A DNA stretch of 64,000 nt from an uncultured Lachnospiraceae bacterium (lineage in GTDB: Bacteria > Bacillota > Clostridia > Lachnospirales > Lachnospiraceae), in NCBI GenBank assembly GCA_934394565.1, contig CAKRQV010000005.1, forward strand, positions 118,373 through 182,372, written 5' to 3'. How positions within the stretch are numbered: position 1 is the first letter of the stretch; each line of letters starts with the position of its first letter. The position numbers and the translations under genes are program-made. Below, one piece after another: positions 47,722-55,428 of the stretch. The notes beneath the pieces are model-generated. The model was not told the origin of the DNA. It saw only the letters and a program-made list of their open reading frames with translations, and ran no database searches.

Positions 47722-48618
47722 TCAATCTAAAGTAACCGTATGTTCTGTTCCATCAAACCGGTACACTTTGATCCCTTTTTCATTAAAATATTCGTATAAT
47801 AAATATCCATCATAAGAACCATTATTATTATTTACAATAGAATCTGGCGCATCCATAAATGCGCTCTGCGGCTGTACCACATCATAAAACTTTGTGGAAA
47901 GTCCCCAGTTGCCATGATGTCCACACTGGACATAGTCCGCCTTGAGCTCATCACCATATTTTTCAAGAATGCCGTCTTCGATCTCCGACTGGGTATCTGC
48001 GCAGAACAGCATACTCTTATGCTTTCCCGAAATTTTAAACATCAGCGAACCCAGATTGCACAGATGATCCGGGAACTTGTCCGTATTCTCATCCCACGCG
48101 CTGAATACCTCTGCCTGCAGACCGATCAGATTAAATGTATCCCCTGCCTTTAAATAAGTGACATTATCCTGTTCCTTCAGTATCTCATCAAACACCGTGC
48201 AGGTATCAAATTCATCATAAGACTGCGCCGTCTCTTTATAACGTTCATAATTATAGGGGACGGAATAGATTTTATCAATCGTTATCTCATGATTTTCATC
48301 ATTTTTCATGATCTCATTAAACGCCCCCACATGATCCGGGTGCGGATGCGTTAAAATCCAGGCAGCCACGTGATTATCATGCTCTTTGATAACTGCTCTG
48401 ACTTCATCAGCGTCCGTGGTGTGACCACCGTCGATGATTACCAGATCACCATTGGTATCGGTTATGGTGTAGAACATGCGCTGGATGTCGGGGGCGGGGT
48501 GTTGGGTGATCTGGTAGGAGAGATCTTTTTTATTTACTATAATTGCTGCTACCACACTAAGTACTACAACAATACCTAAAACTATATGTATTTTCTTATA
48601 ACTCTTCCACTTTTTCAT
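47722..48618 (-). CDS. Extracytoplasmic MBL-fold hydrolase
   Basis: A 298-residue protein with an N-terminal membrane anchor (about 10-28) and a metallo-beta-lactamase domain: IIDGGH, LTHPHPDHVGAFNEI (the HxHxDH metal site), LFCADT and QCGHHGNWG. This pattern matches the ComEC/Rec2-type MBL group. Its first 23 bases overlap the end of the receiver-HEPN gene in another frame, and no ribosome site stands before its ATG. By type it belongs with the glycan side; the overlap probably marks where the defence island joined. Confidence 0.85.
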   Translation of the reverse strand: MKKWKSYKKIHIVLGIVVVLSVVAAIIVNKKDLSYQITQHPAPDIQRMFYTITDTNGDLVIIDGGHTTDADEVRAVIKEHDNHVAAWILTHPHPDHVGAFNEIMKNDENHEITIDKIYSVPYNYERYKETAQSYDEFDTCTVFDEILKEQDNVTYLKAGDTFNLIGLQAEVFSAWDENTDKFPDHLCNLGSLMFKISGKHKSMLFCADTQSEIEDGILEKYGDELKADYVQCGHHGNWGLSTKFYDVVQPQSAFMDAPDSIVNNNNGSYDGYLLYEYFNEKGIKVYRFDGTEHTVTLD

Positions 48619-49579
48619 TTAATTTTACAAACTTCCTATAATATTCAAAAATTTTAGCTCGCAATTCTTCACATTTTTCTATACTATATTTACTTTTACA
48701 TGAAGCGCAGTTTTCATCACATTCCGGTTTCTGTTTAACTTTCGCTATCTGAAGCTTTTTTTGACATTTCCCATAAAACAACTTATTATGAGCTAAATCA
48801 TTTCTCGGCTTAATCAATTCTGTCTGATATTTTTCCGAAAAATCCTCTCCAAATTCCGGATCTCCATCGAATTCTCTTACAACTTGCGCCAATATAGCAT
48901 ACCTATCTCTATTGTTCATAACATATTCTGTCGAATTTAATGCCTGTTTCAAAAATTTTGAACCATTCACTCTATCTAAGTCGCCAAAATTATGCGTTGC
49001 ATTAGACTCTGCTTGCTTAACATACTCTTTTGCCTTTGTAACAATCTTCAATTGTTTATCCTCTGACAATTTCTTGTACAACTCTAATGCCACAGTCCGG
49101 CAGATATAATCGAACTCAGAAGTACTATCCATAATCAGACCTCTGATATTTGCAATATTATACTCACGTTTTAAATTCTTTTTTATCACTTTGTCGACAG
49201 AACTTGTAAGCTGTTCTCTGGGTGAAAAAAAGACTCCATCCAAATGTTCGTCACTTTTTCTCAGCTCTGCCTTTAAATTTTCATAATTACTTGAATAAAA
49301 CACAACATCTGTGTATATATTCCTACTACGCAAATCCTGTATAATTTTATCCCCTGTAGTTTCCGACAACGCATAATCAATAATTATCTGATCATATAAA
49401 TTGAACCTATCTTTATCAAAATGCTCTAACTCAGCTTGTTTAAATTCCTCAAAAGTATAATATGGAATAATTTTAGGTACCATATTATTTTTCTCGACAA
49501 CTTCATCCAGTAATTCTTTCGTCATATCTACAAAATCATCACTATCATCGATCCAAAGCATTCTATATACTGTGTTCAC
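48596..49579 (-). CDS. Receiver-like protein with HEPN-type RNDLAH motif
   Basis: A 327-residue protein with a GTG start (AAGGAG upstream). Residues 1-130 look like a response-regulator receiver: LWIDDSDDF gives Asp11/Asp12, IIIDYAL gives the likely phosphoacceptor Asp68, and FYSS gives Ser96/97. The usual Lys before Pro in the last strand is absent (GVFFSPRE, 115-122). The helical C-terminal half contains RNDLAH (259-264), an Rx4H motif of HEPN ribonucleases, and a cysteine cluster (C287, C291, C294, C303) that could bind zinc. There is no DNA-binding output domain. Its partner is the double-GHKL protein 11 bp upstream. RNase activity is inferred. Confidence 0.6.
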   Translation of the reverse strand: MNTVYRMLWIDDSDDFVDMTKELLDEVVEKNNMVPKIIPYYTFEEFKQAELEHFDKDRFNLYDQIIIDYALSETTGDKIIQDLRSRNIYTDVVFYSSNYENLKAELRKSDEHLDGVFFSPREQLTSSVDKVIKKNLKREYNIANIRGLIMDSTSEFDYICRTVALELYKKLSEDKQLKIVTKAKEYVKQAESNATHNFGDLDRVNGSKFLKQALNSTEYVMNNRDRYAILAQVVREFDGDPEFGEDFSEKYQTELIKPRNDLAHNKLFYGKCQKKLQIAKVKQKPECDENCASCKSKYSIEKCEELRAKIFEYYRKFVKLNEKVEEL

Positions 49580-49590
49580 TGTTTTTCTCC

Positions 49591-51672
49591 TTATGGTAAT
49601 GTTATGACAAATTTTGCCCCTTTGGGTTCATTTTCTCCACATGTGATAGTGCCATGTAGTTTTTTTACTACGGTACTTACATTATACAATCCAATACCCG
49701 TTCCCCCGGTGTTACTATAGCCAAATTCAAAAATAGCATCCCACTTTGTGCCATTAAAGCCATTTCCATCATCTGCCACTATTATTTGCACATTATTTTC
49801 ATCATGTAACATATCACATGTTATAACCGTCGAATTACTTTTCTCAGAATTTGAAACAAGATTATCCAACATAAGAGTAATATGCTGTGGATTAAATCTA
49901 ATTCTATATTCTCCCTGAATATTAACCTCAAAATTCATTTTAAAGTATTGCTTACCTAAAACATTAATTAAATATTCGTTGCAAAATTCAAATAAATCCT
50001 CATTGATATATTCATTTTCAATATCAAATTTAGCTAATGCACTGTATTTCAAAGCACTTAGTATTTTATCTGTAGCAACAGCAATAGCTCCTATCTCCCT
50101 ATATTTTTCAAGCCCTATTTTTTTTGCCAAGCTAGTAATTCCATTTCTAATCGTCAATGCATTTGTTTTAATCAGATGTGTTTTTGCCGAAAAACTTTTC
50201 TGGTCTTCTGACAAGGAGCTAAATATTGTATTGCTTTGAGCATGGTACTTACTGGCCTCTGTTTTGGCCTCTTCATATTTTTCCTGAGCTTCTTTTTTTT
50301 CTTCTTGCGCTTTCCTAGCCTGCTCCTCAGCTTGCTGTCTGGCTTTTTCCTCCTGCTCTCTTTTTTCCTGCTCAACTTTCAACAAATACTGTTTGTACTC
50401 TTCATTTTCATCACTGATTTGCTTACCTATTCCATTTCGCAACTTGAACAATTTTTTAAGAATAGGATCCACAACTTCTATTAATAGTTTTATTCTCTCA
50501 TCATCCAAGAAATCCTGACGGCTGGATGTTGCAATATCTGGCAAATCATCATCATCTAAGATATCAAATGAAATTTCTCCTTCGATATAATTGGCCATTG
50601 CCTGTGTACTCGGGCTAATTGAAAAATAGTCGGCTACTGCCAGTTTATTTCTGACATATAATCGCAATCTGTTTGGTTGATATACAGAATTACGTACAAA
50701 ATTCTCGTCTAATGCATTTCTTTGCTCAATTGTTACATGAATACCTATCCACCCACTCAAATGATATTCCTTTTCTATTTTCGTGCCATTCTCCTTGTAA
50801 TATAAATACTTTCCTTCAGTTTGAAAATCATCATTATCTAATATAAAAGTCTTTCTGAGTTTTTCAGCAATATTTTTATATGGCGATGCCCATGTAAATG
50901 CAATAGCATCCCGCATTTTCGAAGCGACCTCTGAACCACTATTATCAAACGCCGCATAAAAGTTCTTATATGCTATTTTTTTCGTGACAGGTTCAAATAC
51001 AGCCTCCTGTTCTCTGTTTTTTACAGCCACATAAATAGAAGCATTTATAGCATCCAGCAAATAAAAATCTGCAAATACTCTGCGAAGGCTTTCTATTTTC
51101 TTTTCCCCATTTCTTCTCAGATCAACATTCTCCAGCCTGATTACTGTGCCACTGGAAAACCGATTCCAAACACTTTCATTAACCAGAGTAATATTACTTT
51201 TTAATTTGTCCAGTTTTGGAAAATCCCAATCCTCATATCTGGAAAGATTTACCTCCCATCTGTTCTCCGTATCTTTGTTTTTTTTAGTAAATATACAGTA
51301 CTGATTTGACAGGTATAATGCTGCCAATTTACCAATACCTTTTCTTCCCATTAAATTCTGTTTTTCACCAACTGATAATTCTTGATCGTTTCTTTTATTT
51401 CTTCCTATCCAAACATATTTTTCTGCCAGATCTGTATAATCCATTCCACTTCCATTATCTAATATTTCGATAATGGAATGCTCTTTGTCCGACATATCAA
51501 TATAAACATATACTTTTTCTGCCTTTGCATCCAGTGAATTTGCTACCAGCTCAGATATAGCATTAGCCGCACTATTATATAAGTTTTTTCCTAAAAGCTT
51601 TAATGCCGCATATGAAAAATTAAAATATATAGCATCTTCGGTGTTCTTATTGTTCTGATTTCTATTATCCAC
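49591..51672 (-). CDS. Double-GHKL protein: Hsp90/MutL-type ATPase plus histidine-kinase-type ATPase
   Basis: A 693-residue protein with a GTG start and GAGGAG before it. The N-terminal GHKL ATPase (about 15-250) has ELVANSLDA (41-49), DNGSGM (72-77) and GRKGIGKLA (109-117), like MutL, Hsp90 and MORC proteins. A middle domain leads to a long Glu/Lys/Gln coiled coil (about 425-480). The C-terminus is a second GHKL unit like a histidine kinase: MLDNLVSNS (601-609), VADDGNGF (632-639) and GGTGIGLYNV (656-665), with His499 (KTHLIK) a possible phosphoacceptor. It lies between the methyltransferase and receiver genes. It may sense DNA or invader state and signal to the receiver protein. Confidence 0.75.
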   Translation of the reverse strand: MDNRNQNNKNTEDAIYFNFSYAALKLLGKNLYNSAANAISELVANSLDAKAEKVYVYIDMSDKEHSIIEILDNGSGMDYTDLAEKYVWIGRNKRNDQELSVGEKQNLMGRKGIGKLAALYLSNQYCIFTKKNKDTENRWEVNLSRYEDWDFPKLDKLKSNITLVNESVWNRFSSGTVIRLENVDLRRNGEKKIESLRRVFADFYLLDAINASIYVAVKNREQEAVFEPVTKKIAYKNFYAAFDNSGSEVASKMRDAIAFTWASPYKNIAEKLRKTFILDNDDFQTEGKYLYYKENGTKIEKEYHLSGWIGIHVTIEQRNALDENFVRNSVYQPNRLRLYVRNKLAVADYFSISPSTQAMANYIEGEISFDILDDDDLPDIATSSRQDFLDDERIKLLIEVVDPILKKLFKLRNGIGKQISDENEEYKQYLLKVEQEKREQEEKARQQAEEQARKAQEEKKEAQEKYEEAKTEASKYHAQSNTIFSSLSEDQKSFSAKTHLIKTNALTIRNGITSLAKKIGLEKYREIGAIAVATDKILSALKYSALAKFDIENEYINEDLFEFCNEYLINVLGKQYFKMNFEVNIQGEYRIRFNPQHITLMLDNLVSNSEKSNSTVITCDMLHDENNVQIIVADDGNGFNGTKWDAIFEFGYSNTGGTGIGLYNVSTVVKKLHGTITCGENEPKGAKFVITLP

Positions 51673-51689
51673 TTTTGCTCCTCTGAAAT

Positions 51690-52916
51690 CTAATTTTTCA
51701 ACACTTTTTCAATCTGTTTTGCCAACTCTATTGCCATTAAAGGCGGAACCGCATTCCCTATCTGAGTGGTTACATTACCTACACCACCTTTAAACTGGAA
51801 CCAATCAGGAAATGATTGTATACGTGCTCCCTCTCTGGGAGTTAACGCCCTGTTTTGCGAATAATGAATACATCTTAACCCAGACGGTGCTGTCATATTA
51901 TTGGTTATTGTTGGCGAAGGAATATTTTCAACCAATCTTCCATATGTATTTTTATATCCTGATGTTAATTTGTATTTTTTATCTATTTTTCCTGCATCGA
52001 CTAATTTATTAAAATCATTTTTTCCCTGTCCCTGTTTCACGTTTTGTATTACAATTCTTATTTTTTCCCCATATTCTCCACAATAATGTTGTGTCAACAC
52101 TGTATTATTTCCCCGCATTAATCTTTGATAATCATTTGCAGGCTGTAAGTTGTATTGTTTAATCTCTTCATTTTCCCGAACAATCGGCAAGTCTGATATA
52201 GCATCCTTGATCGACAGCTTTTTTTCTTCACTCGCAAAAGGATACTTCCATTCTATGTTCAAATCTGATCTGATTCCTACAACAAATACCCTTTCTCTGC
52301 TCTCTGGCACCCCATAATCAACCGTATTCAGCACCTTACAACTTACCTTATATCCCAGCTCATCAGTTATATTTTCAAACTTTTCTGTAATAATATCTAT
52401 AATTTTTCTTCCATGACTTTCGACTACAGGATATTTTCTTTTACTTCTTGTTTCTTTATTTTCCCTGACCTCATAAATAATATTCCCGTCTTTATCTTTC
52501 TTGTAAAAAGTTTCTCTCATCGACAACATACCTTTTACATTTTCAAAAAGAAAAATTTTCGGTTTTGCAATACTTAAAATACGCAAATACTCTTCGTACA
52601 GCGTTGCTTTTTCATCAAAAACCCTTTGTCCTACTAAACTAAACGACTGGCACGGCGGACCACCTATTATTAAATCCACCTCTTGGTTTTCACCAATCAT
52701 TTTCTCAATTTTATCTTTATCTAACTGTTTTATATCTTCATTGAGCATTTTTATATCCGGGAAGTTGAGTTTAAATGCTTCTGCAGCAAAAGGATCAATC
52801 TCATTCGCAAAAATGAAAGAATTTTTTCGATTTCTTACAAATTTATTATCTCTTTTTCTGTAATAAAATCCGAAAGTCAGACCTCCGGCACCAGAAAATA
52901 AATCTATAATTCTCAT
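51690..52916 (-). CDS. dcm: DNA (cytosine-5) methyltransferase
   Basis: A 408-residue C5 methyltransferase from ATG 52916 (GGGAGG upstream). Conserved motifs appear in order: I DLFSGAGGLTFGF, IV GGPPCQSFSLVGQR with catalytic Cys, VI FLFENVKGM, VIII ESRERVFVVG and X QIGNAVPPLMA; the target-recognition part lies before LTPREGARIQSFPDW. No restriction endonuclease gene of ordinary type adjoins it; instead it heads an operon with the double-GHKL and receiver/HEPN genes. It would mark self DNA for that system. The recognition site cannot be told. Confidence 0.93.
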   Translation of the reverse strand: MRIIDLFSGAGGLTFGFYYRKRDNKFVRNRKNSFIFANEIDPFAAEAFKLNFPDIKMLNEDIKQLDKDKIEKMIGENQEVDLIIGGPPCQSFSLVGQRVFDEKATLYEEYLRILSIAKPKIFLFENVKGMLSMRETFYKKDKDGNIIYEVRENKETRSKRKYPVVESHGRKIIDIITEKFENITDELGYKVSCKVLNTVDYGVPESRERVFVVGIRSDLNIEWKYPFASEEKKLSIKDAISDLPIVRENEEIKQYNLQPANDYQRLMRGNNTVLTQHYCGEYGEKIRIVIQNVKQGQGKNDFNKLVDAGKIDKKYKLTSGYKNTYGRLVENIPSPTITNNMTAPSGLRCIHYSQNRALTPREGARIQSFPDWFQFKGGVGNVTTQIGNAVPPLMAIELAKQIEKVLKN

Positions 52917-52974
52917 AAACCCTCCCATTTTTCTCATTTGTTCCTTAACTTCAACTCATAAAATAGTAAAAAAA

Positions 52975-53008
52975 TGAAAGAGGTAAGATAGACGCTCTTC
53001 CTCTTTCA
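52975..53008 (-). terminator. Stem-loop upstream of the methyltransferase
   Basis: TGAAAGAGG (52975-52983) pairs with CCTCTTTCA (53000-53007, 53008), 9 bp around a 16-nt loop; on the minus strand it ends in a seven-T run. It could end the nuclease transcript, but it also lies downstream of a promoter for the methyltransferase, so it may be an attenuator. Confidence 0.6.
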
Positions 53009-53055
53009 CTAGTATATTCCCTTCAATATATTGCAGAGCTACATACTTTGCCTAT

Positions 53056-53084
53056 ATTCTACCAAATGTATATAAAATTTTCAA
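53056..53084 (-). promoter_or_regulatory. Candidate promoter of the methyltransferase operon
   Basis: On the minus strand TTGAAA (complement of 53079-53084) and TAGAAT (complement of 53056-53061) are 17 bp apart, with a TG one base before the -10 box (extended -10). Transcription would begin near 53049, run through the stem-loop at 52975-53008 and reach the methyltransferase at 52916. A 17-codon GTG frame (about 53010 to 52957) behind GAAGGG overlaps that stem-loop and could be a leader peptide. Confidence 0.5.
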
Positions 53085-53111
53085 TATTTTTATTACAACT
53101 ACTTGCTGTGC

Positions 53112-53672
53112 TTATTGATTTTGTTCAGAACAATCATGATTTTTATTTTGTATAACCGATATCGGATACATTCCAAGTTCCGGATCCGCATTCCATTCTG
53201 CAATACTTACAACTTTTACCTCATCAATAAGTTTTACCTCTCCTGTTCCAAGCTTTTTCTGTAATTTAAATGGTAATCGATTTTGTAGCTTATTACGCAC
53301 CATCAAACGTGATGATACATTACCATTTGGATATTCCAGAATATAAATATATTTTTTCGACTTATTTTTCCCCAATATCTGTAGACAATGTAGCGTATCA
53401 AAATATTTTTTTGCCACACTATCTAACAGATTTCCATTCTCTGGTTTAAATTTCTCTGGTTTAGATGCCTTTGGAATATCTGAATTTTTATATTCTACCA
53501 CAAATATTGTAGTGTCACTCTCTATCACATAGTCCGCATCTTTCAGGAAATTAAGTTCTCCATACTTATGTTCTGCATTCTGATAATAGTCATGTATCGC
53601 ATTTGTTGACCAAACAGCCGCAGTGCAGTCTATTGTATAATGCTTATTTTCTTCTGTATATTTCACTTCCAT
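53112..53672 (-). CDS. PD-(D/E)XK nuclease-like partner of the ABC-type ATPase
   Basis: A 186-residue protein. DADYVIESDTTIFVVEYKN (45-63) gives Asp47 and Glu60-x-Lys62 on adjoining strands, the minimal PD-(D/E)XK metal site. The rest is a small alpha/beta fold with YIYILEYPNG and a charged end. It starts 8 bp after the ATPase stop, with no strong ribosome site of its own, so it is probably translated by coupling. The nuclease role is inferred from the motif and from pairing with an ATPase. Confidence 0.6.
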   Translation of the reverse strand: MEVKYTEENKHYTIDCTAAVWSTNAIHDYYQNAEHKYGELNFLKDADYVIESDTTIFVVEYKNSDIPKASKPEKFKPENGNLLDSVAKKYFDTLHCLQILGKNKSKKYIYILEYPNGNVSSRLMVRNKLQNRLPFKLQKKLGTGEVKLIDEVKVVSIAEWNADPELGMYPISVIQNKNHDCSEQNQ

Positions 53673-53680
53673 CTATTGAC

Positions 53681-54715
53681 TCACATTTCCATATTATAAA
53701 TTTCGTTCAATAAGTCATTGAAAGCCGTAATAATAATATTATGTTTTATTTCTGAGAATTTATATGCTTTTTCATAGACTATCAATGCATCATCCTCTCC
53801 ATGCGACAACGAATGATAGATAATATGATCATCCTCCTGCTTTTTCACATCAAAATAACTGGCCAACATATAGTCATGTGTAGACACAAAGATCTGCACA
53901 TCTTTCCTCTGCAATTCCAAAAGCATATCCACAATAATGCTAGTGTACAATGGATTAATATTTGCCTCTGGCTCATCCCAAAACAATACAGATCCTTTTT
54001 CCAAGGTCCCATTTTTTACCAGCTGCCACAATAATGCCATTTTACGGATGCCTTCAGCCACCAGATTAAATTCCTGCTTTGAGTTTCCACTTTTCAGATA
54101 GAACTCGTCCTTCTTTTCATCATAGACAACTGTGCCATGTGTCATCTGCTCAATCTTCTTAAGCATCGCTTCCTTCGATGCACTGTTTCTTCCTACTGAA
54201 ATATTAATCTTTGCCGCATTGATAATATCCAGATATGTGTCATCAAATCTGACATTATTTTTCTCTGTGGCAGCATTCAGATTATAGCTATGAGAAAGAA
54301 TTTCTTTTGCCGGAATAAAAATACTGCTCATTCCGCCGAAAGATGTCTCCCATCCATCCTCACCAGTCACCTCAGCGTCCCATTTCTTTGTTTTACCGTG
54401 AAAGGAAGCTGTCAATACCCGATCACTGCCAACACCCGGTTCCCCTGCCGTGATACGTACCAATGCCGTTCTGTTGCCGGTTTTTCTGGTAAGCAAACGT
54501 GATATTTTATAATCATCCGGTAACATTGTCATCACAAGCTTATGGGAAAAAGAAGTTTTTCGATCTGTACTCTGACAAGCTGAGTATAATGCTTTCATCA
54601 AATGTGTCTTTCCAGTACCATTCTCTCCAATAATAATATTAATTCCTGGAGAAAACTCTATTTGCTGATTTTCAAAGACTGTATAATTCTGAAATTTTAT
54701 TTTCTTTATTTTCAT
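53681..54715 (-). CDS. ABC/OLD-type AAA ATPase of a two-gene defence pair
   Basis: A 344-residue ATPase. KIKFQNYTVFENQQIEF and Walker A GENGTGKTH (30-38) open the protein. LVAEGIRKMALLWQL stands at the signature position. Walker B VLFWDEPEANI has Asp247 and Glu248, and STHD has switch His280. GGAGGAG precedes the ATG. The pair ATPase + small nuclease resembles Septu in layout, but the partner has a PD-(D/E)XK rather than an HNH motif. Confidence 0.78.
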   Translation of the reverse strand: MKIKKIKFQNYTVFENQQIEFSPGINIIIGENGTGKTHLMKALYSACQSTDRKTSFSHKLVMTMLPDDYKISRLLTRKTGNRTALVRITAGEPGVGSDRVLTASFHGKTKKWDAEVTGEDGWETSFGGMSSIFIPAKEILSHSYNLNAATEKNNVRFDDTYLDIINAAKINISVGRNSASKEAMLKKIEQMTHGTVVYDEKKDEFYLKSGNSKQEFNLVAEGIRKMALLWQLVKNGTLEKGSVLFWDEPEANINPLYTSIIVDMLLELQRKDVQIFVSTHDYMLASYFDVKKQEDDHIIYHSLSHGEDDALIVYEKAYKFSEIKHNIIITAFNDLLNEIYNMEM

Positions 54716-54857
54716 CTTACAGCTCCTCCATATAGACAGATTATATATGATTGTTCATATGTTGTACAGCATATTCCTAACGTCAAATAGAAGCTATACA
54801 CTATCCATCTTTCTTTTCTACACTTTCAAATATTCTTGGCTATTCAAAAATGTCACT

Positions 54858-54915
54858 ATTGTTTTGACAACGGAACCAATTGTTCTGCGTTATTAGATCA
54901 ATTTGTCAAAACAAT
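54858..54915. repeat. 13-bp inverted repeat upstream of the ATPase gene
   Basis: ATTGTTTTGACAA (54858-54870) and TTGTCAAAACAAT (54903-54915) form a perfect inverted repeat with 32 bp between. The stop of the fragment gene lies in the right arm. It could be a terminator for that fragment or an operator for the ATPase pair; the spacing is long for a terminator. Confidence 0.5.
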
Positions 54916-55100
54916 TTATCAATATTGTTAATTGACATTGCCTCAGCTATTCCTAATGGTTCAAGAGCCTCATATGAAAGTCGATAACAGCGCATATTAT
55001 CATCTGTGTAATTCAAACTACATTCTTTTAACGCTTTTCCAAAACTTGAAAGTACATAAGATGTTTTATATGTCTTTTCATCTATGGAATCGTTTAGCTC
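54906..55100 (-). pseudogene. Orphan 3' fragment of a gene
   Basis: A frame of 64 codons is open on the minus strand directly after a TAG stop, ending at TGA 54906-54908. It has protein-like composition (SYVLSSFGKALKEC, then YRLSYEALEPLGIAEAM) but no start codon in its first half, so it looks like the tail of a decayed or truncated gene. The family is not recognised. The rest of the 54716-55200 interval holds no gene that I can support. Confidence 0.4.
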
Positions 55101-55200
55101 CTAGTCTCTTATTATATTAACAATCAGTTCAAACAACCATCCTATATAAAATTGACACTATATTTTTTCCGCAATGCTTGTCTAATGTTTTTTTATTTCT

Positions 55201-55428
55201 TCAGTATTTTCTAAACATCTGAACACTACAAACAGAATAGTAATCAATTACAGTAACCCCCAATGCAATCATAATATTCACTGTATAGAATAACAATGCA
55301 GATTTTAATTCTTAAAAAATATCTTTTTCGTTAACATGGCAGCTTTCCACTTTAAATAAAATCGAAAGACACATGATAAAAGACACAATTATAAAGCAGA
55401 CTGCACCTATTATATTTATAATATTCAT
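55201..55428 (-). pseudogene. Two-TM mini-protein with an in-frame UAA
   Basis: The ATG at 55428 overlaps the stop of the upstream gene (ATGA), a sign of translational coupling. The frame reads 38 residues with one membrane segment (IIGAVCFIIVSFIMCLSIL), meets TAA at 55312-55314, then continues in the same frame for 36 codons with a second membrane segment (ALLFYTVNIMIALGVTVI) to TGA at 55201. A 74-residue two-TM protein broken by one nonsense change is the simplest reading; a functional 38-residue peptide is the alternative. Confidence 0.5.

Noticed and set aside
48596..52916. Ordinary type II restriction-modification operon
   Set aside because: No PD-(D/E)XK, HNH or GIY-YIG motif is visible in the two genes that follow the methyltransferase; the nearby nuclease-like gene belongs to another unit beyond a stem-loop.
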